Shown: one piece after another, positions 25,147 through 32,602 of the stretch
How positions within the stretch are numbered: position 1 is the first letter of the stretch
How the letters are laid out: the number at the start of each line of letters is the position of its first letter
Assembly (NCBI GenBank): GCA_030672545.1
Contig: DAOVGF010000065.1
Location: 1 to 33,278, forward strand
DNA from: Candidatus Aerophobota bacterium
GTDB lineage: Bacteria; Aerophobota; Aerophobia; Aerophobales; Aerophobaceae
Direction of reading: 5' to 3'
DNA length: 33,278 nucleotides
Made by a program: the position numbers and the translations under genes
The notes under the pieces: model-generated
Database searches by the model: none
What the model saw: only the letters and a program-made list of their open reading frames with translations
What the model was told of the DNA's origin: nothing

Positions 25147-25754
25147 TAGTTTTCTCCAGAAGAGGCCTCCAATTCATATCGGATAAAACGATGAATTTTC
25201 ATATTTTCCCCTAATCGAGCAATTAGTTCCTGAAGAACATCCTGTACAGTTTTGTCCTCCTCTTTGAGAAAAATCTGATTTAATAAGCAGTGTCGATCGT
25301 AAAATTTTTTTAGTCTCCCCTGGATGATTTTCTCGACAATACGCTCGGGTTTTCTCTCGCTCTCGGCCTGGACTCGCAAGATAGATTCTTCCTCTTTTAT
25401 TACTGTCTCAGGAACATCCTTAGGAGAAATCCAATCAGGACTAAAAGCAACTATATGCATAGCCACATTTCGACAAAAATCGACAAAATCCCGATTTCGA
25501 GCCACAAAATCCGACTGACAATGAATCTCTACCAAAGCTCCCATTCGCCCATCGTGATGAATATAAGAAGTAATAATCCCTTGATTAGTTTGAATTCCAC
25601 TTTTTTTTTCGGCGATCTCCAGACCTTTTTTTCTTAGGATTTTCTTAGCCTCTTTCAGATCACCGTTGGTTTCTTCCAACGCTTTCTTACATTCTATAAT
25701 CTTCGCTTGTGTTTCCTCTCGTAACTTCTTAACATTCTCCAAAGAAACAGTCAT
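25146..25754 (-). CDS. tsf: Elongation factor Ts (short form)
   Basis: EF-Ts releases GDP from EF-Tu. The protein is 202 aa, close to the short Thermus form and well below the 283 aa of E. coli. It has the N-terminal UBA-like helices (VKKLREETQAKIIECKKALE, then DLKEAKKILRKKGLEIAEKK) and the core SYIHHDGRMGALVEIHCQSD followed by FVARN, where TDFVA is usual. The C-terminal half is abridged. It lies between rpsB and pyrH as in most bacteria. Confidence 0.95.
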   Translation of the reverse strand: MTVSLENVKKLREETQAKIIECKKALEETNGDLKEAKKILRKKGLEIAEKKSGIQTNQGIITSYIHHDGRMGALVEIHCQSDFVARNRDFVDFCRNVAMHIVAFSPDWISPKDVPETVIKEEESILRVQAESERKPERIVEKIIQGRLKKFYDRHCLLNQIFLKEEDKTVQDVLQELIARLGENMKIHRFIRYELEASSGEN

Positions 25755-25805
25755 TCATAATCCTCCTCACTTAATCTTTGTGAAACTGTCAAGTCTGTTT
25801 ACTCT

Positions 25806-26687
25806 CTAGACCTCTCTCTCCATTTTCACCTTTTCATCTTTAGCTTCTTCACTTGCCTCTTTTTCTTCTGTTTCTGATTCTTTAGTCGGAGTTTTCACTC
25901 CATCAACTAGAGCTTTGGATTCCATCACCGGAGCTTTGGATTCCATCACTTTCTCCAAGACTTCTTCCGATTTCTGCTTTTCCTCCAATTGCCGTTTACT
26001 TTCAAGTATTTGCTTACCCATTATTACCGCATCGGCAATTTTACTAGTAATTAGCCTGATGCTCTTTATCGCATCGTCATTGGCCGGAATAGGATAATCT
26101 ATAAAAGTGGGGTCCACATTCGAATCAACTATACCTACTATAGGGATGCCTAATTTCTTGGCTTCCTTCACGGCGATTTCCTCCACTTTTACATCGGTAA
26201 TAAAAAGAGCATCGGGGAGCCCATTTAGTTCCTTAACTCCCGATAAATTTCTTCGCAGCCGCTCCAGTTCTTTCCGTAGAACTGTTTGTTCCTTCTCCGG
26301 TAATACCTCCCATAACCCCTCTACCTCATCTTTTTCCAAATGCCTCAACTTTATTATTCTCGTTTTAATGGTGAAAAAATTGGTAAGGAATCCTCCCCAC
26401 CAGCGGTAATTGATATAGGGTACAGCACATCTGTTGGCTTCTTCCTCAATACACTTTTTGGCCTGCTGCTTGGTACCCACAAATAAAATCTGTTTCCCCT
26501 GAGAAATGAGCTCCCTAACAAAAATATAGGATTTCTCCATTAATCTTACGGTTTTAGTAAGATCAATGATATGCATATGATTACGTTCTTGATAAATGAA
26601 CTGTTTCATCCTCGGATTCCAGGCACTTTTCCGATGCCCAAAGTGTGAGCCTGCTTCTAATAAAGTCTTCATTGTGATAATTGGCAC
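25806..26687 (-). CDS. rpsB: 30S ribosomal protein S2 (uS2) with repetitive C-terminal tail
   Basis: S2 joins the 30S head and body late in assembly. The 293-aa protein shows MKTLLEAGSHFGHRKSAWNP, YRWWGGFLTNF, LPDALFITDVKVEEIAVKEA and PIVGIVDSNVDPTFIDYPIP. The start is GTG at 26687 with an AGGAGG site 8 nt before; an ATG five codons later is possible. The last 60 residues are an acidic and basic tail with 7-residue repeats (VMESKAP, VMESKAL, VDGVKTP), matching a 21-bp DNA repeat at 25910-25951. An AT-rich leader at 26688-26780 may hold a promoter, but none is convincing. Confidence 0.95.
   Translation of the reverse strand: MPIITMKTLLEAGSHFGHRKSAWNPRMKQFIYQERNHMHIIDLTKTVRLMEKSYIFVRELISQGKQILFVGTKQQAKKCIEEEANRCAVPYINYRWWGGFLTNFFTIKTRIIKLRHLEKDEVEGLWEVLPEKEQTVLRKELERLRRNLSGVKELNGLPDALFITDVKVEEIAVKEAKKLGIPIVGIVDSNVDPTFIDYPIPANDDAIKSIRLITSKIADAVIMGKQILESKRQLEEKQKSEEVLEKVMESKAPVMESKALVDGVKTPTKESETEEKEASEEAKDEKVKMEREV
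25910..25951. repeat. Two 21-bp tandem repeats in the rpsB tail
   Basis: The units at 25910-25930 and 25931-25951 share gagctttggattccatcac; a third, degenerate copy precedes them at about 25889-25907. The period of 21 bp keeps the frame and encodes heptapeptides in the disordered tail of S2. Confidence 0.8.
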
Positions 26688-26780
26688 TTTCTTCGCCTCC
26701 TATATACTTTTTTTACTCTCTATTTTATCTATTTTATATACCTATCACCATAACTCGTCGGTTAACCAGCCTTTCTTATT

Positions 26781-28055
26781 TTAAAAAGTTTCTTTTTCAA
26801 CTCTGATTAAAAGTGGACTTTCCTGGACTGCAGAAAGCATTCCAATTTCACTAAGAGCAACTTGAACATTTCCCTCGCGGGCTTTATGAGTTAACAGTAT
26901 GATAGGCACGTAGCCTCCTTCCTTCCTTTCCCCCTTCTGCAGCACAGCCTGAATACTGATATTGTGACTCCCCAGAATACCTGATATTTTAGACAATACC
27001 CCCGCCTGATCAAAGGCATTCAACCTCAAATAATATTTTGTCTCAATATCCTCCATTTTTTTTAAGGTCAAAGGTTCTTTTTCCGAAAGAAAAAGTAACT
27101 TTCTATCTTCAGCTATACAAATGAGGTCTTCAAGAATAGCCGTGGCCGCAGGATATTTTCCCGCTCCAGGAGCTTGCATACTAATATCAAGTCCCATCTC
27201 ATCCCTCAATTCCACACCGTTTTCCACTCCCTCCAATCGGGCCAGTCCCCTACCCTGGGGTAAAAGAACGGGATGCACCCGGGCCTCCACCACTCGTCCG
27301 GCCATTCGAGCAATAGCCAGATGCTTTATGCGATACCCCAGTTCCCGGGCAAACTTAACATCTTGAAGAGTTATCCTCCGAATTCCCTCTACATATAGGG
27401 ATTTTAAAGGCAAAAAAGTACCCGATACCAGTCCCAATAAAACAATTAGTTTATGGGCAGTGTCATATCCGTCAATATCATCCGAAGGATCCGACTCTGC
27501 ATACCCGATCGCTTGAGCTCGCTTAAGAATAACAGAAAAAAACTCCTCCTTTCTCTCCATCTCAGTGAGCAAGTAATTGCAGGTTCCGTTAAGGACACCC
27601 TGTAAAGTGGAAATTTGAGAAGGAGAACTGACTAAACTGTCAATTAGTCGATAGCTGGCAATATGGGAGGCGCGAATACCCAGATAGCATCCATTTTCCA
27701 CTGACTTTTGAAAAATTTCACTCCCAGCACGAGCCAGTAAAGCTTTGTTAGCCGTAACTACATTCTTACCCATTTTAAGAGATTGCATAATTATTTCCTG
27801 GGCCGGGTGTATACCTCCAATCACTTCTATTACGGTATCAATTTCTGGATCATTCAGTATCCAATCAGGATCACTCCTCACCAACTTCCAAGAAATAGAA
27901 GCCCCTTTTTTCCTGGAGAGATCATTTTCCACAATTTTTCTAAGGACAAATCTATTGTCTCCAATTCGCTTTCCTTTTTTCATCAAGAGTTCTACGATAC
28001 CACTGCCAACTGTTCCCAATCCAAAAAGTCCTATCTTAAGAGTTTTTTTTTCCAA
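26781..28055 (-). CDS. hom: Homoserine dehydrogenase
   Basis: This enzyme reduces aspartate semialdehyde to homoserine with NAD(P)H on the way to threonine and methionine. The 424-aa protein has the nucleotide-binding start IGLFGLGTVGSGIVELL, the GKNVVTANKALLA segment, the catalytic stretch LQGVLNGTCNYLLTEM and YAESDPSDDIDGYDTAHKL, and a C-terminal ACT domain (about 343-424, YLRLNAFDQAGVLSKISGIL) for feedback control by threonine. The start appears to be TTG at 28055 with AAAGGGG upstream, and the codons right after it make a run of nine A, a possible slippage site. It lies 68 nt after the phasin-like gene and 93 nt before rpsB. Confidence 0.95.
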   Translation of the reverse strand: MEKKTLKIGLFGLGTVGSGIVELLMKKGKRIGDNRFVLRKIVENDLSRKKGASISWKLVRSDPDWILNDPEIDTVIEVIGGIHPAQEIIMQSLKMGKNVVTANKALLARAGSEIFQKSVENGCYLGIRASHIASYRLIDSLVSSPSQISTLQGVLNGTCNYLLTEMERKEEFFSVILKRAQAIGYAESDPSDDIDGYDTAHKLIVLLGLVSGTFLPLKSLYVEGIRRITLQDVKFARELGYRIKHLAIARMAGRVVEARVHPVLLPQGRGLARLEGVENGVELRDEMGLDISMQAPGAGKYPAATAILEDLICIAEDRKLLFLSEKEPLTLKKMEDIETKYYLRLNAFDQAGVLSKISGILGSHNISIQAVLQKGERKEGGYVPIILLTHKAREGNVQVALSEIGMLSAVQESPLLIRVEKETF

Positions 28056-28123
28056 TCCAAACCCCTTTCTCTGACCAAGACATTCTCTTATCTGCTTATC
28101 TAAGGCTAATTAGAAATATCCTA

Positions 28124-28420
28124 CTAACTCTTTATTTTTCTCTCCAGAGTCTCGATTTTCTTTTCCAACCGGTTGATATCCTCTTTAGTAGCTATCTTTG
28201 TGTGGGCAAGAAGTGCTTCCAGTTTTTCTCCCATTTTTCTTTCCCACTCAGCCTTTTCCTCCTCACCCTTCTTAAGTAACTGAGCTAAAAGATCTCCTTT
28301 TTCCTTTGAAGCAACCCCACCGCATTTGACCAGTTCATTCACCATCTCTTCAATTTTCTCCCGAGTAAAGAAAAGTGTCCCCACACCTAAGAGCAAAAAT
28401 TTTCTAAATAGTTCTTCCAT
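28124..28420 (-). CDS. Small phasin-like coiled-coil protein
   Basis: From the ATG at 28420 (ribosome site AAAGGAG, 7 nt upstream) the protein is 98 aa, starting MEELFRKFLLLGVGTLFFTR. A longer frame from 28444 lacks a ribosome site. Its hydrophobic N-terminus, EKIEEMVNELVKCGGVASKE and C-terminal coiled coil (INRLEKKIETLERKIKS) resemble small proteins annotated as phasin superfamily or polyhydroxyalkanoate granule-associated. Such proteins also occur in bacteria that make no such polymer, so the real role is unknown. It is the first gene after the promoter at 28517 and leads into hom. Confidence 0.75.
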   Translation of the reverse strand: MEELFRKFLLLGVGTLFFTREKIEEMVNELVKCGGVASKEKGDLLAQLLKKGEEEKAEWERKMGEKLEALLAHTKIATKEDINRLEKKIETLERKIKS

Positions 28421-28512
28421 CTGCTCTCCTTTCGTTGTTCTCATAACATAGGAACAAATTTTGTTTGGCTAACTTGGCTCTCAATTAAGTTTAAAGACCG
28501 GTAACTTAACCA

Positions 28513-28878
28513 CTACATTATAACAGAAAAAACGAAATGGTCAAAGCCTGGACAGAATATATGGTAGCCGCAGCTTTCAAGCTGCGCAAACAAACGCAGG
28601 CTAAAGCCTGCGGCTACCCTGGATATACTTTGGCGAGTGTCAAATAGCTTTTTCTCAGTCTCATCCATCTCTTCAAGTTGGAGAGCAACCCGGGGTCTGC
28701 CTCTTTTTCCGGTGAAGAATATGGTGGTTGACTCTCTTATGTTTTCTAAATGATAGAGAATATCCTCCAGACTCATCTTCATCCCGGCCTCAATGATCCT
28801 CTCCTTCTTTCTCTCATCAATCTGGTAGTCTATCTCAAATCTACTTCTCCTTCCTTGATTCTCATTTATGGTGACCAT
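28513..28878 (-). CDS. Hypothetical protein with AT-hook-like motif, 3' end made of repeat DNA
   Basis: I do not recognise this frame (121 aa). Residues 1 to about 80 look like real protein: charged, helical (IDERKKERIIEAGMKMSLED) and with a GKRGRPRV stretch like an AT-hook. From about residue 86 on the frame runs through the GTAG palindromic element at 28563-28618 and then a promoter, so the C-terminus is probably not original. No ribosome site precedes the ATG at 28878, which sits at the junction with a UroD remnant on the other strand. It is probably a broken gene. Confidence 0.4.
   Translation of the reverse strand: MVTINENQGRRSRFEIDYQIDERKKERIIEAGMKMSLEDILYHLENIRESTTIFFTGKRGRPRVALQLEEMDETEKKLFDTRQSISRVAAGFSLRLFAQLESCGYHIFCPGFDHFVFSVIM
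28517..28544 (-). promoter_or_regulatory. Sigma-70-type promoter for phasin-like gene and hom
   Basis: On the minus strand TTGACC (28544-28539), 16 nt, TATAAT (28522-28517), with TGT before the -10. The start would be near 28510, about 90 nt before the phasin-like ATG. It has the same layout as the sigma-factor promoter at 13989-14016. Confidence 0.65.
28563..28618. repeat. GTAG...CTAC palindromic element (two palindromic words)
   Basis: The outer arms ggtagc (28563-28568) and gctacc (28613-28618) enclose two 18-nt palindromes: cgcagctttcaagctgcg (28569-28586) and cgcaggctaaagcctgcg (28595-28612). The 8-nt linker caaacaaa separates them. It lies in the 3' part of the ORF at 28513-28878 and just upstream of the -35 box of the promoter at 28517-28544. 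Confidence 0.9.
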
Positions 28879-29073
28879 AGAGGGATTAATCAGCAGCTGC
28901 TGCTGCCAAAAGGGAGTAAAGAAAATATCGAAAAAGACGTAAAAAATAAAATATCAATCTTGGGAAAAAATGGTGGGTATATGATTGCTCCAGCACATAT
29001 AATTCAAGCTGACACTTCAGTAGAAAATGTTGAAGAATTTTTAAACGCAGTTAATAAATATGGTGCATATTAG
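28876..29073 (+). pseudogene. C-terminal remnant of a UroD-family gene
   Basis: The plus strand reads GINQQLLLPKGSKENIEKD and then LGKNGGYMIAPAHIIQ and VENVEEFLNAVNKYG, ending at a TAG at 29071-29073. This is the end of UroD-type (uroporphyrinogen decarboxylase-like or methyltransferase) proteins, where a Gly-Gly-Tyr-Ile-hydrophobic-Ala-Pro-x-His motif is usual. The frame upstream of about 28876 is antisense to another ORF and has no family similarity. It is therefore a fragment, opposite in strand to the other UroD genes here. In the 445-nt stretch after it (29074-29518) I see no gene; a possible decayed frame around 29250-29430 has no identity I can defend. Confidence 0.65.
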
Positions 29074-29518
29074 CTGTATTTGGATAAAAATTTTGAGTAA
29101 AACCAGATTTTTTACTTATACATACAGCGAGACTCTTTCTGGAGAAAAATTTCAAGAATCTGGGAGAAGAAAAGTCATTATCGGAACTTACATTACATTT
29201 TACCCTTTACATATAGTTTGATTTTGAGAGCAAATTTGCGGCCTCGTGAGAGAAGTTTTTAATTATTCCGAGGAGAGAATTAATCTGGCGGGGTTTACTA
29301 AGAAAGTGAGATTATTCAGGAGATCAAAACGAGGTAATCTGGTGATAGCGAGACATTGGGAAACCGAAACCCATTATTCTTGAGTACCTGGAAACGGAGG
29401 AGTTAAAATCAAGGTTAAAGCCAGCCTGATCCTTACAAATCTTATAGATGTAAACATTTTTTCACCTCATAGCGTATTTACTCAAGATTGGTATGTCTCA
29501 TCATTATTTCTTCAGAAT

Positions 29519-29794
29519 TCATCTTGATTTTAGTGCGTAATTGCTTGTTACATTTTTGAATGTACATCCCCACTCATCTGTAAAATTGCCAACTTTCCAC
29601 CGTTGCTCTTGAGCAGGATCTCCTGCGGTAGAAAGCCCTGTAGCAAACCTTATATCTAAAGGAAATTCTTTTAAAATAGCATCTATTTGTTTCTGATACC
29701 TCTCAGAAGCTATGGGAAGAATCCACAGATCCCGTGGTGGCCTATCAGGATAACTAAAAGTTAAAGTTCTCTTTACACGCTCACGGAAACTCAT
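29519..29794 (-). pseudogene. N-terminal remnant of a UroD-family gene
   Basis: The 91-aa frame starts MSFRERVKRTLTFSYPDRPP and contains RDLWILPIASERY and FTDEWGCTFKNV. This is the usual first 85 residues of UroD-family methyltransferase-like proteins, which are about 350 aa in full. It then stops after a short unrelated tail. The start is sound: AGGAGGAGG sits just before the ATG. It differs in sequence from the full UroD-family gene at 29958, so it is the stump of a second paralogue, placed right after an epimerase remnant as the full copy is placed after the full epimerase. Confidence 0.7.
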
Positions 29795-29808
29795 CTAACC
29801 TCCTCCTT

Positions 29809-29979
29809 TTATCTTCTTTCCCATCTAAAAAAAGCCTCTTTTGCCCTATTACGCAAGTTCCAAATTTTATCTCTTTTTAATAGACCTTTCATCAAATATG
29901 GCTGAACCTACGATAAATGTATTAACACCTACATTGGTCATATCCGTAATGAACTTCTCATTCACGCTTCCATCTAGCT
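29809..29979 (-). pseudogene. 3' remnant of a ribulose-phosphate-3-epimerase-like gene, frameshifted
   Basis: The minus strand encodes ELDGSVNEKFITDMTNVGVN and IVGSAIFDE. After a +1 shift near 29895 it continues KRDKIWNLRNRAKEAFFRWE to a stop at 29809-29811. This parallels the end of the intact epimerase at 31113-31823 (ADGSVNEKSIVDMANAGVN, VIGSAIFDE, KRDKICNLRNRAEKAFSKW). About 55 codons remain. Its upper part overlaps the end of the UroD-family gene in another frame. Confidence 0.85.
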
Positions 29980-31076
29980 CCCTCATCCAGCATAGTTAAG
30001 TAGTTTTCCACAGATACATAGTTAGCTATAGAATTCCCTGAGCCTAAGGCATAACCCCCACCAGGCATACATTTATCCAAGATATCTCTCACGTACTTAC
30101 GTAATTCGCTTTCCTTTAGCCTGCACAGTTTATCCATATCTACTCCACCCAACGCAGCTATCCTATCTCCGTATTTTTTCTTGAATTGGGTAACTGGTGT
30201 TACCAAATCTTCAAAGGAATGTTTAGCATCTATTTTTACATCTTGAATTAAATCCTCTATTATGGGCTCTATATAACCACAAGTATGGAGGAAATATAGA
30301 ATATTGTGGGTGTGAGCTAATTGAGCGATTTTCTTATGCCAGGGCAGAACATATTTCCTCAAAAACTCTGGAGAAAAAAGGGTAGCAGTTTTAAAACCCA
30401 TATCATCTCCCTGAAAAAAACCGATTAATTTTTCCAACCCGATAATTTTTTCATACCATCCATAAATTAACTCTCCCACTTTATTAAATGTTGCTTTAAC
30501 TAACCCAGGATTATCGTATAGAAGATAGCAAAGATTTTCATATCCCAAAAGTTCATTTTCGACAACCTCTAAAATACCCATACAAGGACAACCAAAAATT
30601 CCCATTCCTTCCGGCAAATTTTTAGAAATAAATTCAAAGGACCACAAGTTTATTTTATCAAGGGAAGGCCAGGGATATTTTTCAAAATCTTCCCAGGAAC
30701 TTATCATTCCCTTGCCTTCCTCAGCCCAGTTTCTCTCCTGAGAAAGAGAATCTCTATCTTTTCCTTTCCTCACTTTCTTTTTGAAAACTAAACCTGCTGA
30801 AAGGCGGAAGTCTCCACTAACCCGAATTCCATCATAACCTAAACGATACCAGTACTCAATATAATTTTTTAGATACTCCTCTTCAGCTTTTCTATCGCCA
30901 AGAGAAGGTTCTATCCATTTCTTTCTTAGTTTCCTCTCTGTTATATACCTAATAACTTCCTTATCAATGTGAATTTCTATAAAGGGAACCCGTCGAGAAG
31001 CTTTCCTTCTTAGAATAACTTCTTTAAAGTCTTTTATATTTGGCTCAGGATGTTTCAGTGGAATTTTCATTGCCAT
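29958..31076 (-). CDS. UroD-family protein (uroporphyrinogen decarboxylase-like / corrinoid methyltransferase-like)
   Basis: The 372-aa protein belongs to the UroD superfamily (TIM barrel), probably not to true HemE. It lacks the HemE N-terminal signature and instead shows YWYRLGYDGIRVSGDF, FQGDDMGFKTATLFSPEFLR, FLHTCGYIEPIIEDLI (H-x-C, as in the zinc site of MtaA-type methyltransferases), IDAKHSFEDLVTPV and RIAALGGVDMDKLCR. The third zinc cysteine near the C-terminus is not evident. I chose the ATG at 31076 because GAAGGAAG precedes it at good spacing; a GTG at 31082 is too close to that site. The last residues, ARWKRE, are encoded by epimerase-remnant DNA in another frame, so the natural C-terminus was replaced. 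Its place behind a sugar isomerase and an epimerase suggests a role in that pathway, substrate unknown. Confidence 0.8.
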   Translation of the reverse strand: MAMKIPLKHPEPNIKDFKEVILRRKASRRVPFIEIHIDKEVIRYITERKLRKKWIEPSLGDRKAEEEYLKNYIEYWYRLGYDGIRVSGDFRLSAGLVFKKKVRKGKDRDSLSQERNWAEEGKGMISSWEDFEKYPWPSLDKINLWSFEFISKNLPEGMGIFGCPCMGILEVVENELLGYENLCYLLYDNPGLVKATFNKVGELIYGWYEKIIGLEKLIGFFQGDDMGFKTATLFSPEFLRKYVLPWHKKIAQLAHTHNILYFLHTCGYIEPIIEDLIQDVKIDAKHSFEDLVTPVTQFKKKYGDRIAALGGVDMDKLCRLKESELRKYVRDILDKCMPGGGYALGSGNSIANYVSVENYLTMLDEGARWKRE

Positions 31077-31112
31077 AATCACTTCCTTCTATATTTTGCG
31101 GTAAAAATGAGT

Positions 31113-31823
31113 TCAAATTCTTGTAGGGTTCCATTTAGAAAAAGCTTTTTCTGCCCTATTACGTAAGTTACAGATTTTATCCCTCTTAAGACCCTTTTCA
31201 TCAAATATAGCTGAACCTATGACAAATATATTAACGCCTGCATTGGCCATATCAACAATAGATTTCTCGTTTACACTCCCATCTGCTTCAATATCTATAT
31301 TAAGTCTCCTTTTCTGAATTATTTTTCTAAGACAAAGGGCTTTGTCCAGTACTGCTGGAATATAATCAGCACTTTTTACTCCGGGAGTCTTGCCACCGGG
31401 GTTCACCATCATCAGTAAAACTATATCTAAATCCGTTAGTATATTTTCAATCGCACATATAGGAGTAGCTGGATTTAAAGCAACTCCCGCCCTTCCACCT
31501 TCTTCTTTAATTTCCTGGATTACCTCATAGATATTTGTGCATGATTCAGGGTGAACACAGATAATATTCCCCCCTGCTTTGATAAATACTTCCACGTATT
31601 TTATAGGATCAATCATCATCATGTGAACTTCAAAAGGAATAGAAGTCAAAGATCGCAAGGCCTTAATTTCTAAGTAGTTTAGCCCAATACTGGGTACAAA
31701 ATTTCCATCCATTATGTCAAAATGCATTCGATCTACGCCAGCCTTTGTCAAAACTTGAACCTCTTCCCCAAGTCTGGTTAAATCAGCACACATCATTGAG
31801 GGAGAAATCTTTATTAAACCCAT
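31113..31823 (-). CDS. rpe: Ribulose-phosphate 3-epimerase family protein
   Basis: RPE-family enzymes flip the C3 configuration of ketose phosphates. From the ATG at 31823 (AGGAGG site 7 nt before) it is 236 aa, MGLIKISPSMMCADLTRLGE. A longer frame from 31880 overlaps the isomerase and is rejected. It has the metal-site residues in HFDIMDGNFVPSIG, EVHMMMIDP and IEADGSVNE. The phosphate loop is odd: the usual NPGFGGQ is replaced by VNPGGKTPGVKSADYI. This suggests a specialised epimerase (for example allulose- or another hexulose-phosphate) rather than the housekeeping pentose enzyme. It lies 16 nt after the SIS gene and 36 nt before the UroD-family gene. Confidence 0.85.
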   Translation of the reverse strand: MGLIKISPSMMCADLTRLGEEVQVLTKAGVDRMHFDIMDGNFVPSIGLNYLEIKALRSLTSIPFEVHMMMIDPIKYVEVFIKAGGNIICVHPESCTNIYEVIQEIKEEGGRAGVALNPATPICAIENILTDLDIVLLMMVNPGGKTPGVKSADYIPAVLDKALCLRKIIQKRRLNIDIEADGSVNEKSIVDMANAGVNIFVIGSAIFDEKGLKRDKICNLRNRAEKAFSKWNPTRI

Positions 31824-31839
31824 AAACGAACCTCCTATT

Positions 31840-32412
31840 TTACTCCAAATTGGCGTGAGCTTTCCACATCTCCCCTTCACTAAGGTTAAGTTTTTTTTGA
31901 AGAATCATACTTAGGCAATCACCAAATATAAGAAGAGCTTGTTCGAAAAGACTAGTCATAGGCTGCACAGAGGTAGGCTCATCAGGGGTCTTTAATTTCA
32001 TAAGTCTTCGCTTGGTAGTAGATGGAATCCTTACCGAAATATCCGCTATTTTCTTTAGAGTTGAATCTTTTGCTGCGGTAATTAGGGCAACTTTAGCCCC
32101 AAATTTCTTAGCCAATTGAGCAACCGTCACAGAAGTAATAGTTTCTCCTGAGCCTGACCCAGCCAACAGCACATCTTTATTTGATATGGCTGGTATCACT
32201 GTTTCCCCTACCACGTAGGAATCTATTCCCATGTGCTTTATTCTTTTAGCAAAGGATTGCATCATAAGCATAACCCGACCTACTCCCATCACAAACACTT
32301 TTTCTGCTGAGAGAAGAACATCAATAAGTTCATTGATCTCCTCATCTCTTACTTTAGATAAAGCTGATGTTATCTCCTGACAAACCTGGTTTTGCAAAGT
32401 TTGAAAATCCAT
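31840..32412 (-). CDS. SIS-domain sugar-phosphate isomerase, 6-phospho-3-hexuloisomerase-like
   Basis: The 190-aa single SIS domain has VFVMGVGRVMLMMQSFAKRI (residues about 39-58), the phosphate loop AGSGSGET, and the C-terminal TSVQPMTSLFEQALLIFGD typical of HxlB-like isomerases, which interconvert 3-hexulose 6-phosphate and fructose 6-phosphate. A perfect AAGGAGG ribosome site precedes the ATG. No HxlA synthase is seen, but the RPE-like protein next to it has the same fold and could supply the ketose phosphate. The substrate is inferred. Confidence 0.8.
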   Translation of the reverse strand: MDFQTLQNQVCQEITSALSKVRDEEINELIDVLLSAEKVFVMGVGRVMLMMQSFAKRIKHMGIDSYVVGETVIPAISNKDVLLAGSGSGETITSVTVAQLAKKFGAKVALITAAKDSTLKKIADISVRIPSTTKRRLMKLKTPDEPTSVQPMTSLFEQALLIFGDCLSMILQKKLNLSEGEMWKAHANLE

Positions 32413-32489
32413 AAGACACCTCCTTAAGGAAATAATTTAAATGTTAATTTTTTGTTAAAATCCACCCACCTTTGTTTATTCACAACTAT

Positions 32490-32602
32490 AGGAGAGAGGT
32501 GAAAAAGTGTTTTTTTGTAGAGGTTTCATTTATGAAACCCGCTTTATTAACGGGTCCGGTAAATCGGACCGCTACAACATATGGGTTTTTCACCTCTCTC
32601 CT
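32490..32602. repeat. 113-bp element with 17-bp terminal inverted repeats and three nested palindromes
   Basis: Arms aggagagaggtgaaaaa (32490-32506) and its exact complement (32586-32602) bracket a GTAG...CTAC core at 32517-32575. The core holds three overlapping palindromes: ggtttcatttatgaaacc (32522-32539), acccgctttattaacgggt (32537-32555) and ggtccggtaaatcggacc (32553-32570). It lies between the kinase and the isomerase and encodes the last residues of the kinase frame. It may act as an RNA hairpin at the gene boundary or as a mobile repeat. Confidence 0.9.

Noticed and set aside
28750..28875. Upstream part of the plus-strand frame containing the UroD C-terminal remnant
   Set aside because: It is antisense to the minus-strand ORF and has no UroD similarity; only the part from about 28876 is supported.
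29250..29430. Possible decayed gene in the gap after the UroD remnant
   Set aside because: Frames are short and broken, and no motif allows a family to be named.
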